Positions 1 through 11,689 are shown, counted from the stretch's first letter. The stretch: 64,000 nucleotides of DNA from Phocoena phocoena (GCF_963924675.1 NC_089238.1:27447815-27511814), one strand, 5' to 3'. Notes: generated from the letters alone by a model not told the origin. Numbers and translations are program-made.

Positions 1-304
1 ATGTAAGATACAGGTAAGTTCTCCATTACCGTCTGGGCCCTGGGCCATTAATATTTGATGCACTTCTCATCATCTCTGTTTGTGTAATTTGTCAATGCCC
101 AACAGGTCCTCTGCCAGCCATGCATTATAACTATTTTCAAAATAAGTCATTGTCAGCCCTTGGCACACTCATTACTTATTAAGATAAGAGGCCGAATGAG
201 GCAAGCAGGAGGTGGCTTGCTTACTTAAACACACTTGACTTAACTGCAGAGGAATCAAGCAATCTAGAGGGTCACAGATGGAAGGGCTTGGAGGGCCCTA
301 TCCC
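1..304. other. Unannotated unique sequence
   Basis: No repeat family, exon or RNA gene is recognisable here. The sequence is of average composition and has no long open frame with protein character. Confidence 0.5.
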
Positions 305-420
305 CTCTTCACTAAGCAGATGAAGAAACTGAGGCCCAGAGAGGGGAAGGGACTTTGCCAACGTCACAAAGACATTTTGTGCCAGAGCTAGAAATACAGC
401 TCAAGTTTCTTAAGCTCTTG
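305..420 (-). repeat. MIR SINE fragment
   Basis: Reading the plus strand gives the reverse complement of the MIR core: gatgaagaaactgaggccca, then a degraded form of the region that normally reads as a run through 'gtgacttgcccaaggtcac'. The match is diverged, as expected for this ancient tRNA-derived mammalian SINE. The ends are approximate. Confidence 0.65.
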
Positions 421-2560
421 GTCCTTCCCACCCCGACCATCACTAGCACATTCTCCTATGTGCACAAACTTGAAAAAAGGACAGATATCATCTCTCTGAA
501 GAGCAGAATCATCCACAGGGACAACTGAAACAGTGTTTTCTAGGTATGGTAAATATACCCGTAATGCCACTCAAGATGATTTCAGATGTCAGATAACTAC
601 ACTTTTTAAAGTTTAAATGATATACTTATTTTTAATGCATTACAAAACACGCATCAAAGTTACGATCTGGAGGCAATGTGCACCAAACCCATGAACTTGT
701 AGATATTATTGCTTAGGTCAAAGCTAAGGCCTAAATAGGAATTTGATTTAAAACCACTTTGAATATAGTTATTAACCAACCCATGTTTTCAATTACATAA
801 ACGTGTATCTTTTTTTATTATTACTTTTCATAATCAACTTTGGTATTTTAAAGATAGGAATTAGCATTCAGGAAGCAAAATTAAAAGACTCACACTCACA
901 ATAACACAGGGGTTTACAGACATAGCAAGAATAATAAAGATGATATTTGAAGGACCAATGTCTAGGGGAACCCTAAGTTATAATAGTTAATGAAAACATA
1001 TTCATAAAAGTTTTAGTCATAGTTTAAAATACATAATCTAATAGTTATAATACCTAAGCAATCTATCATACATACAAAAATGGAAAGATTTGGAATATAT
1101 GTTACTAAAATGGTCCACATTTGGCTCCAATGCCTCAGTTTCTGGTTTAATTCTCCATCTGATGTCCCAGCACCTACATTCTCTCACTCATTCCCTGTGA
1201 CATAGCTTATTCTTAAGAAATGCAAACAAAAGTGTTCCATCTCGTCTGGCGTCGCTTGAGAATGACCTGGAAGGGCATGACTTTGCCACATCCATCTGAA
1301 GCAAAAGAAGACATGGGAGGAGGCGGAGGAGATAGGTGTGGCTACCCCGATACTTAATGGGAAGCCTGTGGAAGGGATGGAGTGACCAACTTGGGTGTCA
1401 GGTTTGGGGCTGCCACCTTCAGGGGCTATGGACCTGAGGGGGCACTGCAGTGGGAACACGGATAGTAGAGAATGTGTACATGGCCTACATGTGTGGCTAA
1501 GCCCACAGGTCTGCCGTGGACTGTCGGTAGCCCAGATCTGTCATATACCTGATGTGAGTCATTCAAAATCAGGATGTCAGCATCATTCTGGATGCAGGAT
1601 CTCACACGATCCTATGAAAACAAATACTGTGCCAGCGGTGGGAGCAATCAGCTTCCAGGCCACCTTCCTAGTAGCAAGGACATCTGATTGACCCCACATG
1701 TGGAGCTCAGCAAATAGAGGGTCAGACAGTGCCCCGAAACAGAGGAACCCGGACTGGGCCCATGTGAATCCCCACCTGGCTCTGCTACCCTGCCAGAAGA
1801 GTCCCAGGCACAGGTGGGGTACTTAGAAAATTTCCAACACGGCATCCCAAAATAATTGGGCCCCTAAAGGCAAGGCTAGGGCAAAGGCCTGCTTGCTCAT
1901 CTCTAAGGATTTTAGGGCTGTGGGAACAGGTTAGAGAGGTCTTCCTCTGAGCCTCTCCCGGCATCTTAGAGCAGCGTTGGCACTCAGGGGAAAGAAGTTC
2001 ACTGCGTGTCCTGGGTATGAACAGGAGGCCGAAATACTCCCTTCTACTCCTAATGTCTACTCTCTGATAACAGCAAAACAGCACTCAGAGGCCAAAAGGG
2101 CACCTCTGGCCCTGCTCTGGCTGCCTGCTGGGGTCAGGGGCAAGGCAGGGCTCTGAGCAGTGAAGGACAGGAGTCTGCCAGGAGCCAGGGTATCTGCTGG
2201 CAGGCGTTGGATCATGGTAATATGACGATACCAGGGCTGGTCAGGAAGGGACACTAACCCCTGGCCAGTCTGGGGGACCAATGATTTCCTGCAAAGGCAG
2301 GCTGATGGGAGGTCCTGCTGTGCCAGAGGCTAGCCCTGGGTGGTGAGGGAGAGCACCGAGGCCACACAAAGCAGACTCTGCCCTCGAGCAGGGTGGACTG
2401 CCTGCCCTTTAAGTTACCAGTCTGATGAAGAAGGAGCAGATTCTCATCGTTTAGGAAGCCCAAGTCAGATGGGAGTGGTGGGAAAAGGAGGGAGGGACAA
2501 AGTTAACAGCAGCAAAAACAATAATAGACCAATGGGATAGTGGGGGAGGGGAGGACGGTG
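421..2560. other. Unannotated unique sequence, AT-rich then more GC-rich
   Basis: About the first 700 bases are AT-rich. From about 1.2 to 2.5 kb the DNA is more GC-rich and holds several overlapping short open frames on both strands (60-100 codons). None has a recognisable domain, and their mutual overlap suggests they reflect base composition. I found no clear splice-bounded exon or repeat family. Confidence 0.45.
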
Positions 2561-2564
2561 CACC

Positions 2565-2780
2565 CACGCTTAACTGTATTTATTGAGCGCTTATTATGTG
2601 ACAGCTGCTGTGATAAGCACCTTTACGTGACTCCCTTCATTTAATTCCCCTAACACCCCAAGAGGTGCTATCATTAGCCCCATTTTACAGAGGAGGAAAC
2701 TGAGCTCAGAGAATTTCAGTAACTTCCTCAAGTCAGACAGCTAATAAATGATGCAGTCAGAACTAGAATGCAGCTTTGTC
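2565..2780 (-). repeat. MIR SINE, nearly complete
   Basis: The segment runs from 'tttattgagcgcttattatg' through 'ccccattttacagaggagga' to a gene-distal 'cagctaataaatgatgcagt'. That is the full MIR order in reverse orientation. It is one of the best preserved MIRs in the window. Confidence 0.85.
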
Positions 2781-2794
2781 TCTTTCTTCTTTTT

Positions 2795-3345
2795 GCTTTT
2801 GCTTTTTTAAAACTGAGGTATAACTGACATAAGGTTATATTCATTTCAGGTGTTCAATGTAGTGATTCTATATTTGTATATATTGCAAAATGATCACAAC
2901 AGTAAGTCCAGTTAACATCTATCGCCATACAAATTTTTTTTTCTCTTGATGAGAACTTTCAAGATCCACTCTGCTAGCTACTTTCAAATATGCAATACAG
3001 TATTATTATCTATAGTCAAGATGATGTACATTACATCCCATGACTTATTCGTGTTATAACTGGAAATCTGTACCTTTGACCCCCTTCACCCATTTTGCCC
3101 ATTCTCCACACTAGGCAACCACCAATCCGTTCTTTATATCCATGAGCTCAGTTGTGTGTGTGTGTGTGTAATTCCACATATAAGTGAGATCATCAGGTAC
3201 TTACTTTTTTCTGATTGACTTATTTCACTTAGCATAATGCCCTCGAAGTCCATCCATGTTGTCGCAAATGGCAAGATTTCCAGCCTTTTTATGGCTGAAT
3301 AATATTCCACTGTATACATATACACCACGTCTCCTTTATCAATTC
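2795..3345 (-). repeat. Old L1 3' end (mammalian-wide L1), antisense
   Basis: On the plus strand this reads as the reverse complement of an old L1 3' region: 'aaactgaggtataactgaca', then the 'ccatccatgttgtcgcaaat' and 'ttatggctgaataatattcc' landmarks of the ORF2-3'UTR border. The terminal ORF2 codons are visible on the minus strand at 3134-3328, including a [15 protein letters not shown] motif. A short (GT)n tract lies at about 3153-3170. Only the last 0.5 kb of the element is present. Confidence 0.85.
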
Positions 3346-4219
3346 AAGTTAAGTTGCCTCATGGTCAGTCTGAACATGATATCAGGTTTTTAAAAAGTAT
3401 CAGTCTAACCGCATAAATATACTGAAAGGCAACTTCATTCTTTACTGAAGTCTCATTAAGAGATAACAAAGAATTACATTCATATATTTATAAAACTTAC
3501 AAAGTTCTTTCACAATCTCTCACAAAAGAGCAACTGCCCTCAATCTCATCTTTCTCCCTCCAAAATCCCAACTCTCTCAAAACTCACCTCTATCTCCGCC
3601 CTTCTCCTCCCCGCTACTCTCCTCTCCACTTCTCTCATTGCCCCTCCTCCTTCCTTACCTCTGTTCTTCTCTCCCTCCCTCCCTCCCTTCCTCTTACATT
3701 TCTCTCTTCCCACCCCATACACAGTATCTAGTAAAAGAACCCAGACTGGCTTACTTCTTCAGTTCTCTGCCTTACCTATAACCACAAACATCACAAGAAG
3801 GGTCAGGCACTGGGCAAGCTAAGAGACCTCTTCTCAGAAGGCCGAGGAGCGGGGGCCAGGGGGAGGGGGCAGTGAATATATACATATTACTACATGTGAT
3901 CCCTGCCTCCCTGACTAGGGAATTTGCCCTAGACTGTTGTGAACGTCATTGAGATTATGCTACCAAACACTCTATAGCTAGAGGGTTATTTATTATCCTT
4001 TTCCCTCATATGATGACCTTCCAGCACACTGTTTGCCAAAGTATCATGTGTTTTATTTTAATTGTTACATACTTCAATTCGCATTTAGGGAAAAAGAAGA
4101 AAAAAGTAACTATCAGGGAGGAAAATTACTACGTTGGGGAGGAGAAACAACTTTTCCTCTACCCTCTTAGTTTCTTATTCTAGAGGCTTGTGAATTAAAC
4201 TGATAAAAGACAGACTAAT
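3346..4219. other. Unique sequence with a pyrimidine-rich tract
   Basis: Positions 3545-3715 on the plus strand are strongly C+T-rich, with repeated tccc and cttct units. The rest shows no feature I recognise. The flanks of the downstream L1 (4150-4219 and 5924-6110) join into one pre-insertion sequence that may itself be an old LTR remnant, but I cannot assign it. Confidence 0.45.
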
Positions 4220-4230
4220 AGGAGAAAAAA
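4220..4230 (+). repeat. Target site duplication, left copy, of L1 4231-5912
   Basis: AGGAGAAAAAA occurs here and again at 5913-5923, directly after the A-tail of the L1. The match is 11 of 11, although the A-run makes the exact edge ambiguous. Confidence 0.7.
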
Positions 4231-4265
4231 ATCACAGAACTAGAACAAAAAATTTCACAATTTGT

Positions 4266-5510
4266 ATGGAAACACAAAAGACCCCAAATAGCTTGAGAAA
4301 GAAAAACGGAGCTGGAGGAATCAGGCTCCCTGACTTCAGACTATGCTACAAAGCTACAGTAATCAAGACAGTATGGTACTGGCACAAAAACAGAAATACA
4401 GATCAATGGAACAGGATAGAAAGCCCAGAGATAAACCCACGCACATATGGTCACCTCAAAAGGAGGCAAGAATATACAATGGAGAAAAGACAGCCTCTTC
4501 AATAAGTGGTGCTGGGAAAACTGGACAGCTACATGTAAAAGAAGGAAATTAGAATACTCCCTAACATCATGCACAAAAATGAACTCAAAATGGATTAAAG
4601 ACCTAAATGTAAGGCCAGAAACTATTGAACTCTGAGAGGAAAGCATAGGCAGAACACTCTATGACATAAATCACAGCAAGATCCTTTTTGACCCACCCCC
4701 TAGGGAAATGGAAATAAAAACAAAAATAAACAAATGGGACCTAATGAAACTTAAAAGCCTTTGCACAGCAAAGGAAACCATAAACAAGATGAAAAGACAG
4801 CCCTCAGAATGGGAGAAAATATTTGCAAATGAAGCAACTGACAAAGGATTAATCTCCAAAATTTACAAGCAGTTCATGCAGTTCAATATCAAAAAAACAA
4901 ACAACCCAACCCAAAAATGGGCAGAAGACCTAAATAGACATTTCTCCAAAGAAGATATACAGATTGCCAACAAACACATGAAAGAATGCTCAACATCATT
5001 AATCATTAGAGAAATGCAAATCAAAACTACAAGAGGTATCGTCTCACACCGGTCAGAATGACCATCGTCAAAAAATCTACAAACAATAAATGCTCGAGAG
5101 GGTATGGAGAAAAGGGAACCCTCTTGCACTGTTGGTGGGAATTTGATACAGCCACTATGGAGAACAATTCCTTAAAAAACTAAAAAAAGAACTACCATAT
5201 GATCCAGCAATCCCACTACTGGGCATATACCCTGAGAAAACCATAATTCAAAAAGAGTCATGTATCAAAATGTTCATTGCAGCTCTGTTTACAATAGGCA
5301 GGACATGGAAGCAACCCAAGTGTCCATCAACACATGAATGGATAAAGAAGATGTGGCACATATATACAATGGAATATTAACCATAAAAAGAAATGAAATT
5401 GAGTTATTTGTACTGAGGTGGATGGACCTAGAGTCTGTCATACAGAGTGAAGTAAGTCAGAAAGAGAAAAACAAATCCTGTATGCTAACATATATATGTG
5501 GAATCTAAAA
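4266..5510 (+). pseudogene. L1 ORF2 C-terminal fragment, frame-shifted
   Basis: This segment encodes the ORF2p region after the reverse transcriptase core through the C-terminus, but in pieces. Frames at 4266-4505, 4447-4635 and 4708-5061 each carry part of it, for example the [13 protein letters not shown] motif and, further on, the [19 protein letters not shown] motif. Compared with the copy at 60.6 kb there are small deletions near 4291 (loss of the caaagcaatc block) and near 4458 (loss of about 8 bases), which explain the frame changes. It is dead on arrival and cannot encode enzyme. Confidence 0.9.
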
Positions 5511-5869
5511 AAAAAATATGGTCATGAAGAACATAGGGGCAAGATGGGAATAAAGACACAGACCTACTAGAGAATGGACTTGAGGATACAGGGAGGGGGA
5601 AGGGTAAGCTGGGACAAAATAAGAGAGTGGCATGGACATATATGCACTACCAAACGTCAAATAGATAGTTAGGGGGAAGCAGCCACATAGCACAGGGAGA
5701 TCAGCTCGGTGCTTTGTGACCACCTAGAGGGGTGGGATAGGGAGGGAGATGCAAGAGGGAAGACATATGGAGACATATGTATATGTATAACTGAATCACT
5801 TTGTTATAAAGCAGAAACTAACACACCACTGTAAAGCAATTATACTCTAATAAAGATGTTTAAAAAAAA

Positions 5870-5898
5870 TAAAATAGAATTCAGAAACGTGGAAATCC
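5870..5898 (+). other. Candidate short 3' transduction tag
   Basis: Twenty-nine bases that are not part of the L1 3' end separate a short A-run after 'aataaagatgttt' from the terminal 15-A tail. They lie inside the target duplications, so they were inserted together with the L1. The L1 AATAAA is about 45 bases upstream of the final tail. The simplest reading is readthrough of a short source A-tail into flanking DNA of the parent locus. Confidence 0.55.
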
Positions 5899-6119
5899 AA
5901 AAAAAAAAAAAAAGGAGAAAAAAGTTAATTTACACATGAAACATGTATACACACAGAAGTGCTCAGTGATGAATAACTCAAAGAGGTGGTTAAAATTTGG
6001 AGATTTATACCTAACTTAGTAGGGGATAGGAAGCAGAAAGAAAAGGCTCCTATGGGAAGAACAGACAGGTTTCTTTAGGAAAGAAATGGGTTTTTAGGAA
6101 AACAAACAAGATATAAGAA

Positions 6120-6920
6120 AGTTTGTATGGGCTTAAAAATAGTACTACCATATGATCCAGGAATTCCATTTCTGGGTATTTATCCAAAGAAAACAAAAAC
6201 ACTAACCCATAAAGATACATACACCCCCATGTTTACTGCAGCATTACTTACAATAGCTAAGATATGGAAGCAACCTAAGTGTTCATCAATGGATGAATGG
6301 ATAAAGAAAATGTGATATATATACATATACACCACACATGATATATATAATGAAATATTATTCAGCCATAACTTTTGCCGTTTGTGACAATATGGCTGGA
6401 CCCAGAGGGCATTATGCTAAGTAAAATACGTCAGACAAAGACAAATATTGTATGATCTCATTTAGATATGGAATCTAAAATCAAAACAAAAGACAAAAAC
6501 CAAAGAAACAAAAAATGAGCTCATTCATACAGAGAACAGATTGGTGGTTGTCAGAGGCGGGGGCAGGGGGGTGGAGGTGAGGGTGGTGAACATGGGGGAA
6601 GAGGATTACAGAGTACAAACTTCCAGCTATAAAATAAATGTCATGGGGATGTGATGTATAGCATGGGCACTACAGTTAACAACACTATATTGTATATTTT
6701 AAAGCTGCTAAGAGAGTAGGTATTGAAAATTCTCATCACAAGAAAAAAATGTGTAACTATATATGGTGATGGATGTTAACTAGACTTACTGTGGAAATCA
6801 TCTTGCAATATATGTATGTGTATACATATATATACACATACATACATATAATCATTATGTTATACACTTGAAAACAATATAACGTTAAGCACCGTTATAT
6901 CTCGATAAAAAGGAAAAAAG
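6120..6920 (+). repeat. Older L1 3' end, sense
   Basis: The segment starts in the last part of ORF2 ('accatatgatccaggaattc', with the KIVLPYDPGIPFLGIYPKK motif at 6127-6200). It continues through the 3'UTR ('gagaacagattggtggttgt', then a G-rich purine tract at 6556-6587) and ends near 'tatatctcgataaaaaggaa'. Sequence and divergence indicate an older eutherian L1 subfamily than the copy just upstream. The ORF2 stop and 3'UTR contain AT-rich simple repeats at 6310-6350 and 6800-6850. Confidence 0.9.
6556..6587 (+). other. G-rich tract in L1 3'UTR, possible G-quadruplex
   Basis: Several runs of three or more G occur close together (ggcgggggcaggggggtgg and a further gaggtgagggtgg). L1 3'UTR polypurine G-tracts are known to be able to fold into quadruplexes. 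Folding here is inference. Confidence 0.5.
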
Positions 6921-7499
6921 TTTCTGACAATGTTTGTCTTTATAGGTATGAGCGGTCTGTCTCCTTTAGGGCCATAAAACTCACGCAGAGAAGAGATCTG
7001 GGGTAGGTTGTATTTGTATTCTCCGTTTTGGGAGTGGATCCACCCCAAAGATGGTTTTTATGGCAGATTTATGTGCCAGAAGTTGCTGCTTTTGGTCAGA
7101 TAAGGGAAGCTCCAAGAAGGCTTCTTTCTGCATCTGTTTAATCTCAAACGTCATCACTTTAAAATAATCTTCATATTAACTCTGGGGTTTCTAGTGGGTA
7201 CCCAAAACTACATCAAGAGATAAAGAAAAAGATGTGTCAACTTATCCATTTTAAAAGAAATGTTAAGTAAATTATAGAACAAGGTTACAGGGATGCCAAA
7301 ATCATGATACTGGTTCGTAAGTTACCAAGTGAGGGATGTCATTCCCAGCCTGTGACAATCTGAATTAAAGTCTTGATTCACAGCTAGGGCTGCACCTGAG
7401 AGAGAAAGAGAGAGAGATCTGAGCTGTCCCTCCCTTGCTTTAAGAGGGGGGAAAGGCAAGCACGTGGCTTCTCCCTGGCCAAGAGACTATCTAGAGCTC
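6921..7499. other. Unannotated unique sequence
   Basis: No repeat or gene was recognised. A short (ga)n tract occurs at about 7402-7417. Confidence 0.4.
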
Positions 7500-7760
7500 C
7501 TCTTTTCAGATCCTACCCATCTTGCAAGCCTTCCGTGCCCCCCACTCCCTGAACTACTATAGCACTTATTTGCCTGTACAGATTATCTGGCACTTAACCT
7601 CAGATTACTTAATTTCCCACAGGTACAGATCTATTTTCCACTTAGATAGCAAGCTCCTGGGACAATATCCAGGCTATATTTTTTGTGCCATCTCCCACTG
7701 CACCTAATCTAATACACATTCTCCATACAAATTTATGGATAGAATAGTTTTAGAAGGCCT
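7500..7760 (+). repeat. L2 LINE 3' fragment
   Basis: The text resembles the L2 3' region in sense orientation: a 'cttgcaagccttccgtgccc' block, then 'ttccacttagatagcaagct' matching the usual 'ctagactgtaagctccatga' position. Divergence is high and the edges are approximate. Confidence 0.55.
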
Positions 7761-8610
7761 GTCAAACAGAAGCTGGGCTGGATGTTTTGGGGATAGAATC
7801 TGCTATGTCTAAGCCAGTCACAACTGGGTGATTATAAGTGGAAAAGCCAGAATTCACCACAAGATTCTTTGGAGAGATCTCAGTGGTAATGGAACTCAAA
7901 ACATCTTCCTTTTCTTTCCAGGTGATTACTGAAGTGTTATCTCCTCTTTGATAAAATACAGATAGTGATCTTGGCTGTGGGCTTAATTAGGAAGCTCTCC
8001 AAATATTTCATGTTATCCAAGGCTGCCATGTTATACTTCTACACTGTGTCACCACTGCTGGGTATAAGAGACAATGCTGTGGGCTTCAACCTCCCTCTTG
8101 ATGGTAACATCTTGGTTTTATCATCAGAAGAATATAGAGATTGTTCATTCATTAATTCTTAAGATCACAACTTCCTTTAAAATATAACTATGATGTCACT
8201 GCCCAAGATTTCTAAGTTTCTTCTTTTCTTTTTTCTTTCACCCCTTCTGTAGATTTTGCTGACAAGTTCACAATTTCTTAAACACAAAGGCCATAGCAAT
8301 AGGACTTCAAAGTCATCATAAAGCAAATTAAAAAACCACAGACACTGAAAGTTTTTATCTTACTCTGGTTTATCTGGAAAATTGATTGTTTTCCAGGAAA
8401 AATCTTCACCTTTGATTGAAGATATTGTCTTTATTTACCCTGTACATTTTTGGAAAAAGTGGCAAGGCTTTATAATTGACCTAGTTCTTCATAAATACCT
8501 TTCAGGCAAAACTCAGGAGTACTAATCAAATACCAAGCACCCTATTATTTGAAATTTAGAGAAAAAGGTAAAATTACATATATTGATGAGAGATATCATT
8601 GGAAAAGCCA
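7761..8610. other. Unannotated unique sequence
   Basis: AT-rich DNA without a recognised repeat or open frame of interest. It may hold heavily diverged repeats that cannot be seen by eye. Confidence 0.4.
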
Positions 8611-8629
8611 CCCTCTTTGACTGGATTTT

Positions 8630-8839
8630 TTTTTTTTTTTTTTTTTTGCGGTACGCAGGCCTCTCACTGTTGTGGCCTCTCCCGTTGTGGAGCACAGGCT
8701 CCGGACGCGCAGGCTCAGCGGCCATGGCTCACGGGCCCAGCCGCTCCACGGCATGTGGGATCTTCCCGGACCGGGGCACAAACCCGTGTCCCCTGCATCG
8801 GCAGGCGGACTCTCAACCACTGCACCACCAGGGAAGCCC
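8630..8839 (-). mobile_element. CHR-type SINE, short form
   Basis: On the plus strand it opens with a T-run of about 22 (the A-tail reversed). It then reads gcggtacgcaggcctctcac and closes with the reversed tRNA-like head 'caccagggaagccc'. The RNA polymerase III A-box-like (tggtgcagtgg) and B-box-like (gggtttgtgcccc) elements lie on the minus strand. Flanking copies CCTCTTTGACTGGATTTT (8612-8629) and the same string with one change (to 8855) are the target duplications. Confidence 0.95.
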
Positions 8840-8855
8840 TCTGTGACTGGATTTT

Positions 8856-9000
8856 AATCACCTGTTTTCAGATTTGAATTTTCCCATCCTGCTCCAGCAC
8901 ATCTAGAAGGCATTCCTAGCAAGCTGCACTACCTCCTATTTTTGTAGGTCTTCGTATTTTCTAAAGGACTTCCACATGTGTTACAATGTCATGCCTTATG
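8856..9000. other. Unannotated spacer
   Basis: No feature is recognised between the SINE and the palindromic element that follows. Confidence 0.4.
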
Positions 9001-9112
9001 TAAGGTGACCAAGGTCCTGGTTTGCCAAGGACTGTCCCAGTTCTGGCACTGAACGTCTTGTGACCCGGGAAACCCTTTAGTCCTGTGCAAAACAGGACAG
9101 TTGGTCACTGTA
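9001..9112. repeat. Short palindromic DNA-transposon-like element
   Basis: The ends are imperfect inverted repeats of about 18 bases: taaggtgaccaaggtcct at the left and the complement of aggacagttggtcactgta at the right. The body (tttgccaaggactgtcccag, then cccgggaaacccttta) matches a common mammalian miniature element whose family name I cannot give with certainty. It has no coding capacity. Confidence 0.6.
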
Positions 9113-9230
9113 GCACAGCAACTCAATGGGTTAGGGAGGGAAGGGCTTATGCCCATTTAACAGATAAAGAAAATGAAGTAAAGTTGCATAACTCCCCCAA
9201 GGTCACCGACCATCTTCTTATTTTACTCCA
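9113..9230 (-). repeat. Possible MIR fragment
   Basis: 'cccatttaacagataaagaa' followed by 'cataactcccccaaggtcac' fits the central and tRNA-proximal MIR in reverse orientation, at high divergence. Confidence 0.5.
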
Positions 9231-9400
9231 GTTCTCTCTCCGCTGAAATCTACACCATTCATCTTCTTTATGGGCTCCCAGCTTCTCGTGGGCAGGGATC
9301 TTACCTTGCTCATCTCTGAGTCTCTGCCCCTACAACAGTTCCTGGCTCTGAGGAGTTTCCCCACAATTAAAATATTGGATATAATGGTGTTTCCTGCCTT
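9231..9400 (+). repeat. Possible L2 3' end
   Basis: 'ctcgtgggcagggatcttac' and 'caacagttcctggctctgag' correspond to the end of the L2 3'UTR (ggcagggaccttgtctgtct, cctggcacatag). The region is short and diverged. Confidence 0.5.
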
Positions 9401-9559
9401 GCTAAGGCCTACAGTATAACTGACTCAGATCAACACCAAACACTCCAGGAACAATCCAGATGAAGGGAAAAGTTGTCAACCCAGTCAGGACATCATTTTC
9501 TCTCTCCTACCAGAGGGCTCCATTGCCCAGCTGCTGCATTTCCACAAGATTTATCATCA

Positions 9560-9930
9560 GTCTCTGCCAGATTTTTAACTCTCCGTGTTAAATGTGTCAA
9601 ATCCAGTCATCTCTGTCTTCTGAAGTTCTCTCATTTCACATCCACATCTCCATCCTTAGTGCTGAAGTTGTGATCCAGTTCCTCATTGCTCATACTTCAT
9701 TTCTCCCTGTTTTTTTTTTTCCTTTTTTTATCCCATATACAGTCCTAGACTCACCTTCCTAAATTGTCCCTCTTGTGTCACTTTCCTACTCATGGATCTA
9801 CAATGGCTCCCAACTGGTTAACAAGTTGAAATTCCCTTCTTGTCATGCAAGTTCCCTAACCCCCCCCCCATCTACTTGATCTTACTTCCCACTCTTTCAG
9901 AAGTAAGCCCTCCATTTAAATGAAGACTCT
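9560..9930 (+). repeat. L2 LINE fragment
   Basis: 'atggatctacaatggctccc' and the following 'ccatctacttgatcttactt' match the ORF2-end region of L2 (ctccaatggcttcccatctc, catgatctggcccc). A T-run at 9710-9728 and a C-run at 9861-9869 are low-complexity interruptions. Confidence 0.55.
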
Positions 9931-10400
9931 CTATCTAAATATTCTTCAAATTTCTGTGAAGCATTTGGCAGACACTGGGAAATATAGATACAAGACGAGA
10001 GAGTAGGAAGCTGATCCCACATACTTGGGGAGACTGGTTTCTGAGTAATAGGTGCTTGATGTTAATGGAGTAGAAAAGGTCACCCAAGCAGAGTCTCTAA
10101 ACCATAGCTCACACAGAGGTGACCCTTGTCCTGAATTCCATTTTTTTCAGCCCCCATAATAATTTATTTTACATTGAAGTAGTTTTCAATATTTCAAAAT
10201 ATAGTCTTAATAGAAAAACCAAATTTCCAGCTTCTCTTGCAAAGCTTTTCGATACAGCCATCTGTGGCTGCTCTTTCCACCTGGCAACAATTAACTGGAC
10301 TTGGGATGTTCTTTAAATGAGACAGACAGTTACTAATTCCCCTCCTTTACCCCATTATCTTATTTACATGCCCCTACAGGCTTCCTACTTTGTGATTCTT
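9931..10400. other. Unannotated unique sequence
   Basis: No repeat, exon or RNA gene recognised. Confidence 0.4.
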
Positions 10401-10407
10401 TGTGTAA

Positions 10408-10530
10408 AGAAAATGGAAGGGAGAAAAAGAGCAGAGAGAGAAAAGAAAGAAAAAGAGAAGGGAAGAGAGAGGAAAAGAGAGAATGGGAAAAGGAAAAGCA
10501 AAAGGAAGTGAAAAAAACCAAGAAAGGTAA
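10408..10530 (+). repeat. Polypurine (GA-rich) low-complexity tract
   Basis: About 120 bases on the plus strand are almost exclusively A and G, with units such as gaaaaagagaag and gagaggaaaagagagaatgg. Homopurine tracts of this length with partial mirror symmetry can adopt triplex (H-DNA) structures. The K/R/E-rich open frames over it (10317-10666) are composition artefacts. Confidence 0.8.
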
Positions 10531-11680
10531 GGAACATGGGCTTTACAGCAGCATGAGGGCCAGTCCCTCTGCAGCTGTAGAGACAATGGGCCCCATCATA
10601 GTCCCACTCACACCACAAAGAAATACTGCAGAAAGTCCAGAACATGGAATGAATCAGATACTTTAGTTGGAGCTGGAGTGAAACTCCACTGAAGAAGAAA
10701 AAGAAAGACTGCATCCATGATGACACTGAAACACGTGGTCAAAGACTGAGTAGCTATGAAATGTCCCCACTGGCCCTGTCATCAGAGTCCATCTGAAATA
10801 CACACCTCACCTTGCCTTCGTCTGTCCCCACCAGGTGAACACTTACACCTGTTAGGCATTGATCTGCATATCAGTCTGTGCCACCAACAGTGCTCTCTGC
10901 CCTTTACTCCAGTCAGCTCCCTCAGTGTCAAAACTGAGACTTCCACATGGGCCTGTCCCTTTGCCATATGCTGGTCTGCTGTGACCACAGACAGAAAATC
11001 AGATCTTCTCAGACAAGGGTAAAAATCAGATCTGCAATGAGAAATGTTGCACCCTCCAGTGTCCACTGAGATGCCTCCCCTGATTATATTGCTAATGTCT
11101 CTTTCTGTGAGGTGGCCTTCAGAGCATCATGGCTGCTATAGTCACATCCACATATCGACGGAATATTTTAAGAAGCTCATATCCTTCATACCTAGGCTTT
11201 CTGCAATGTCTCAGGCTGATTGGAAGTTTTAGAAGAGAAGCAAGAGGGCAAGAGATTTTGACTACAGAATGTACAGGTGCAACTATGTTATCAACTAAGG
11301 CTATGATATCAGACAAGCCAAGAGTTAAGACGTAAAATAAATCCTGCTTCAAGATAAAGAGGAAGGGCGCCTGGGCTCTCCAACTCGTGTTCTCAGCACT
11401 AGGCCTTCATTAAATAAATCTCTACGAAATGATGGATTGGAGGGGTAGAACTGCAAACTAAATATGCTACCTACTGTTTAAGAGATAAACAGAGTTTTCA
11501 GCACCTTTTTTTATCCTCTAGGTTTTATAGTTTCTCATTTCCGACAGTTTCTGACAAGCTTTCTTATTAGCCTAAGAGGGATAATTTTGATAAACAATAT
11601 TATTTGATACTTTTGGGCTGTTTGCCTAAAATCTGGATTCACTGGTCGGCTCCCGCGCTTAGATGGGAAACACTGACTGT
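10531..11680. other. Unannotated unique sequence
   Basis: The segment has mixed composition with several short frames on both strands between 10.7 and 11.35 kb (62-94 codons), none with a recognisable domain. No mobile element was identified. Confidence 0.4.
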
Positions 11681-11689
11681 TGTAATCTA

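Larger units (their letters stand above)
4231..5912 (+). mobile_element. L1: Young L1 LINE, severely 5'-truncated, with extra 3' tag
   Basis: The copy starts inside ORF2 at the 'cacagaactagaacaaaaaa' block and runs through the ORF2 C-terminus, a 3'UTR with the gacacagacct/agagaatggact region, and a terminal 'ctctaataaagatgtt' carrying the AATAAA signal (5849-5854). Instead of going straight into the A-tail, the usual end is followed by 8 A, then 29 non-L1 bases (5870-5898), then 15 A. Target duplications flank it. It closely resembles the L1 at 60.2-62.4 kb, which suggests the same young subfamily. Confidence 0.93.

Noticed and set aside
4150..6110. Possible old LTR split by the L1 at 4231
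   Set aside because: The joined flanks suggest an LTR-like sequence, but I could not match enough of it to name a family or orientation.
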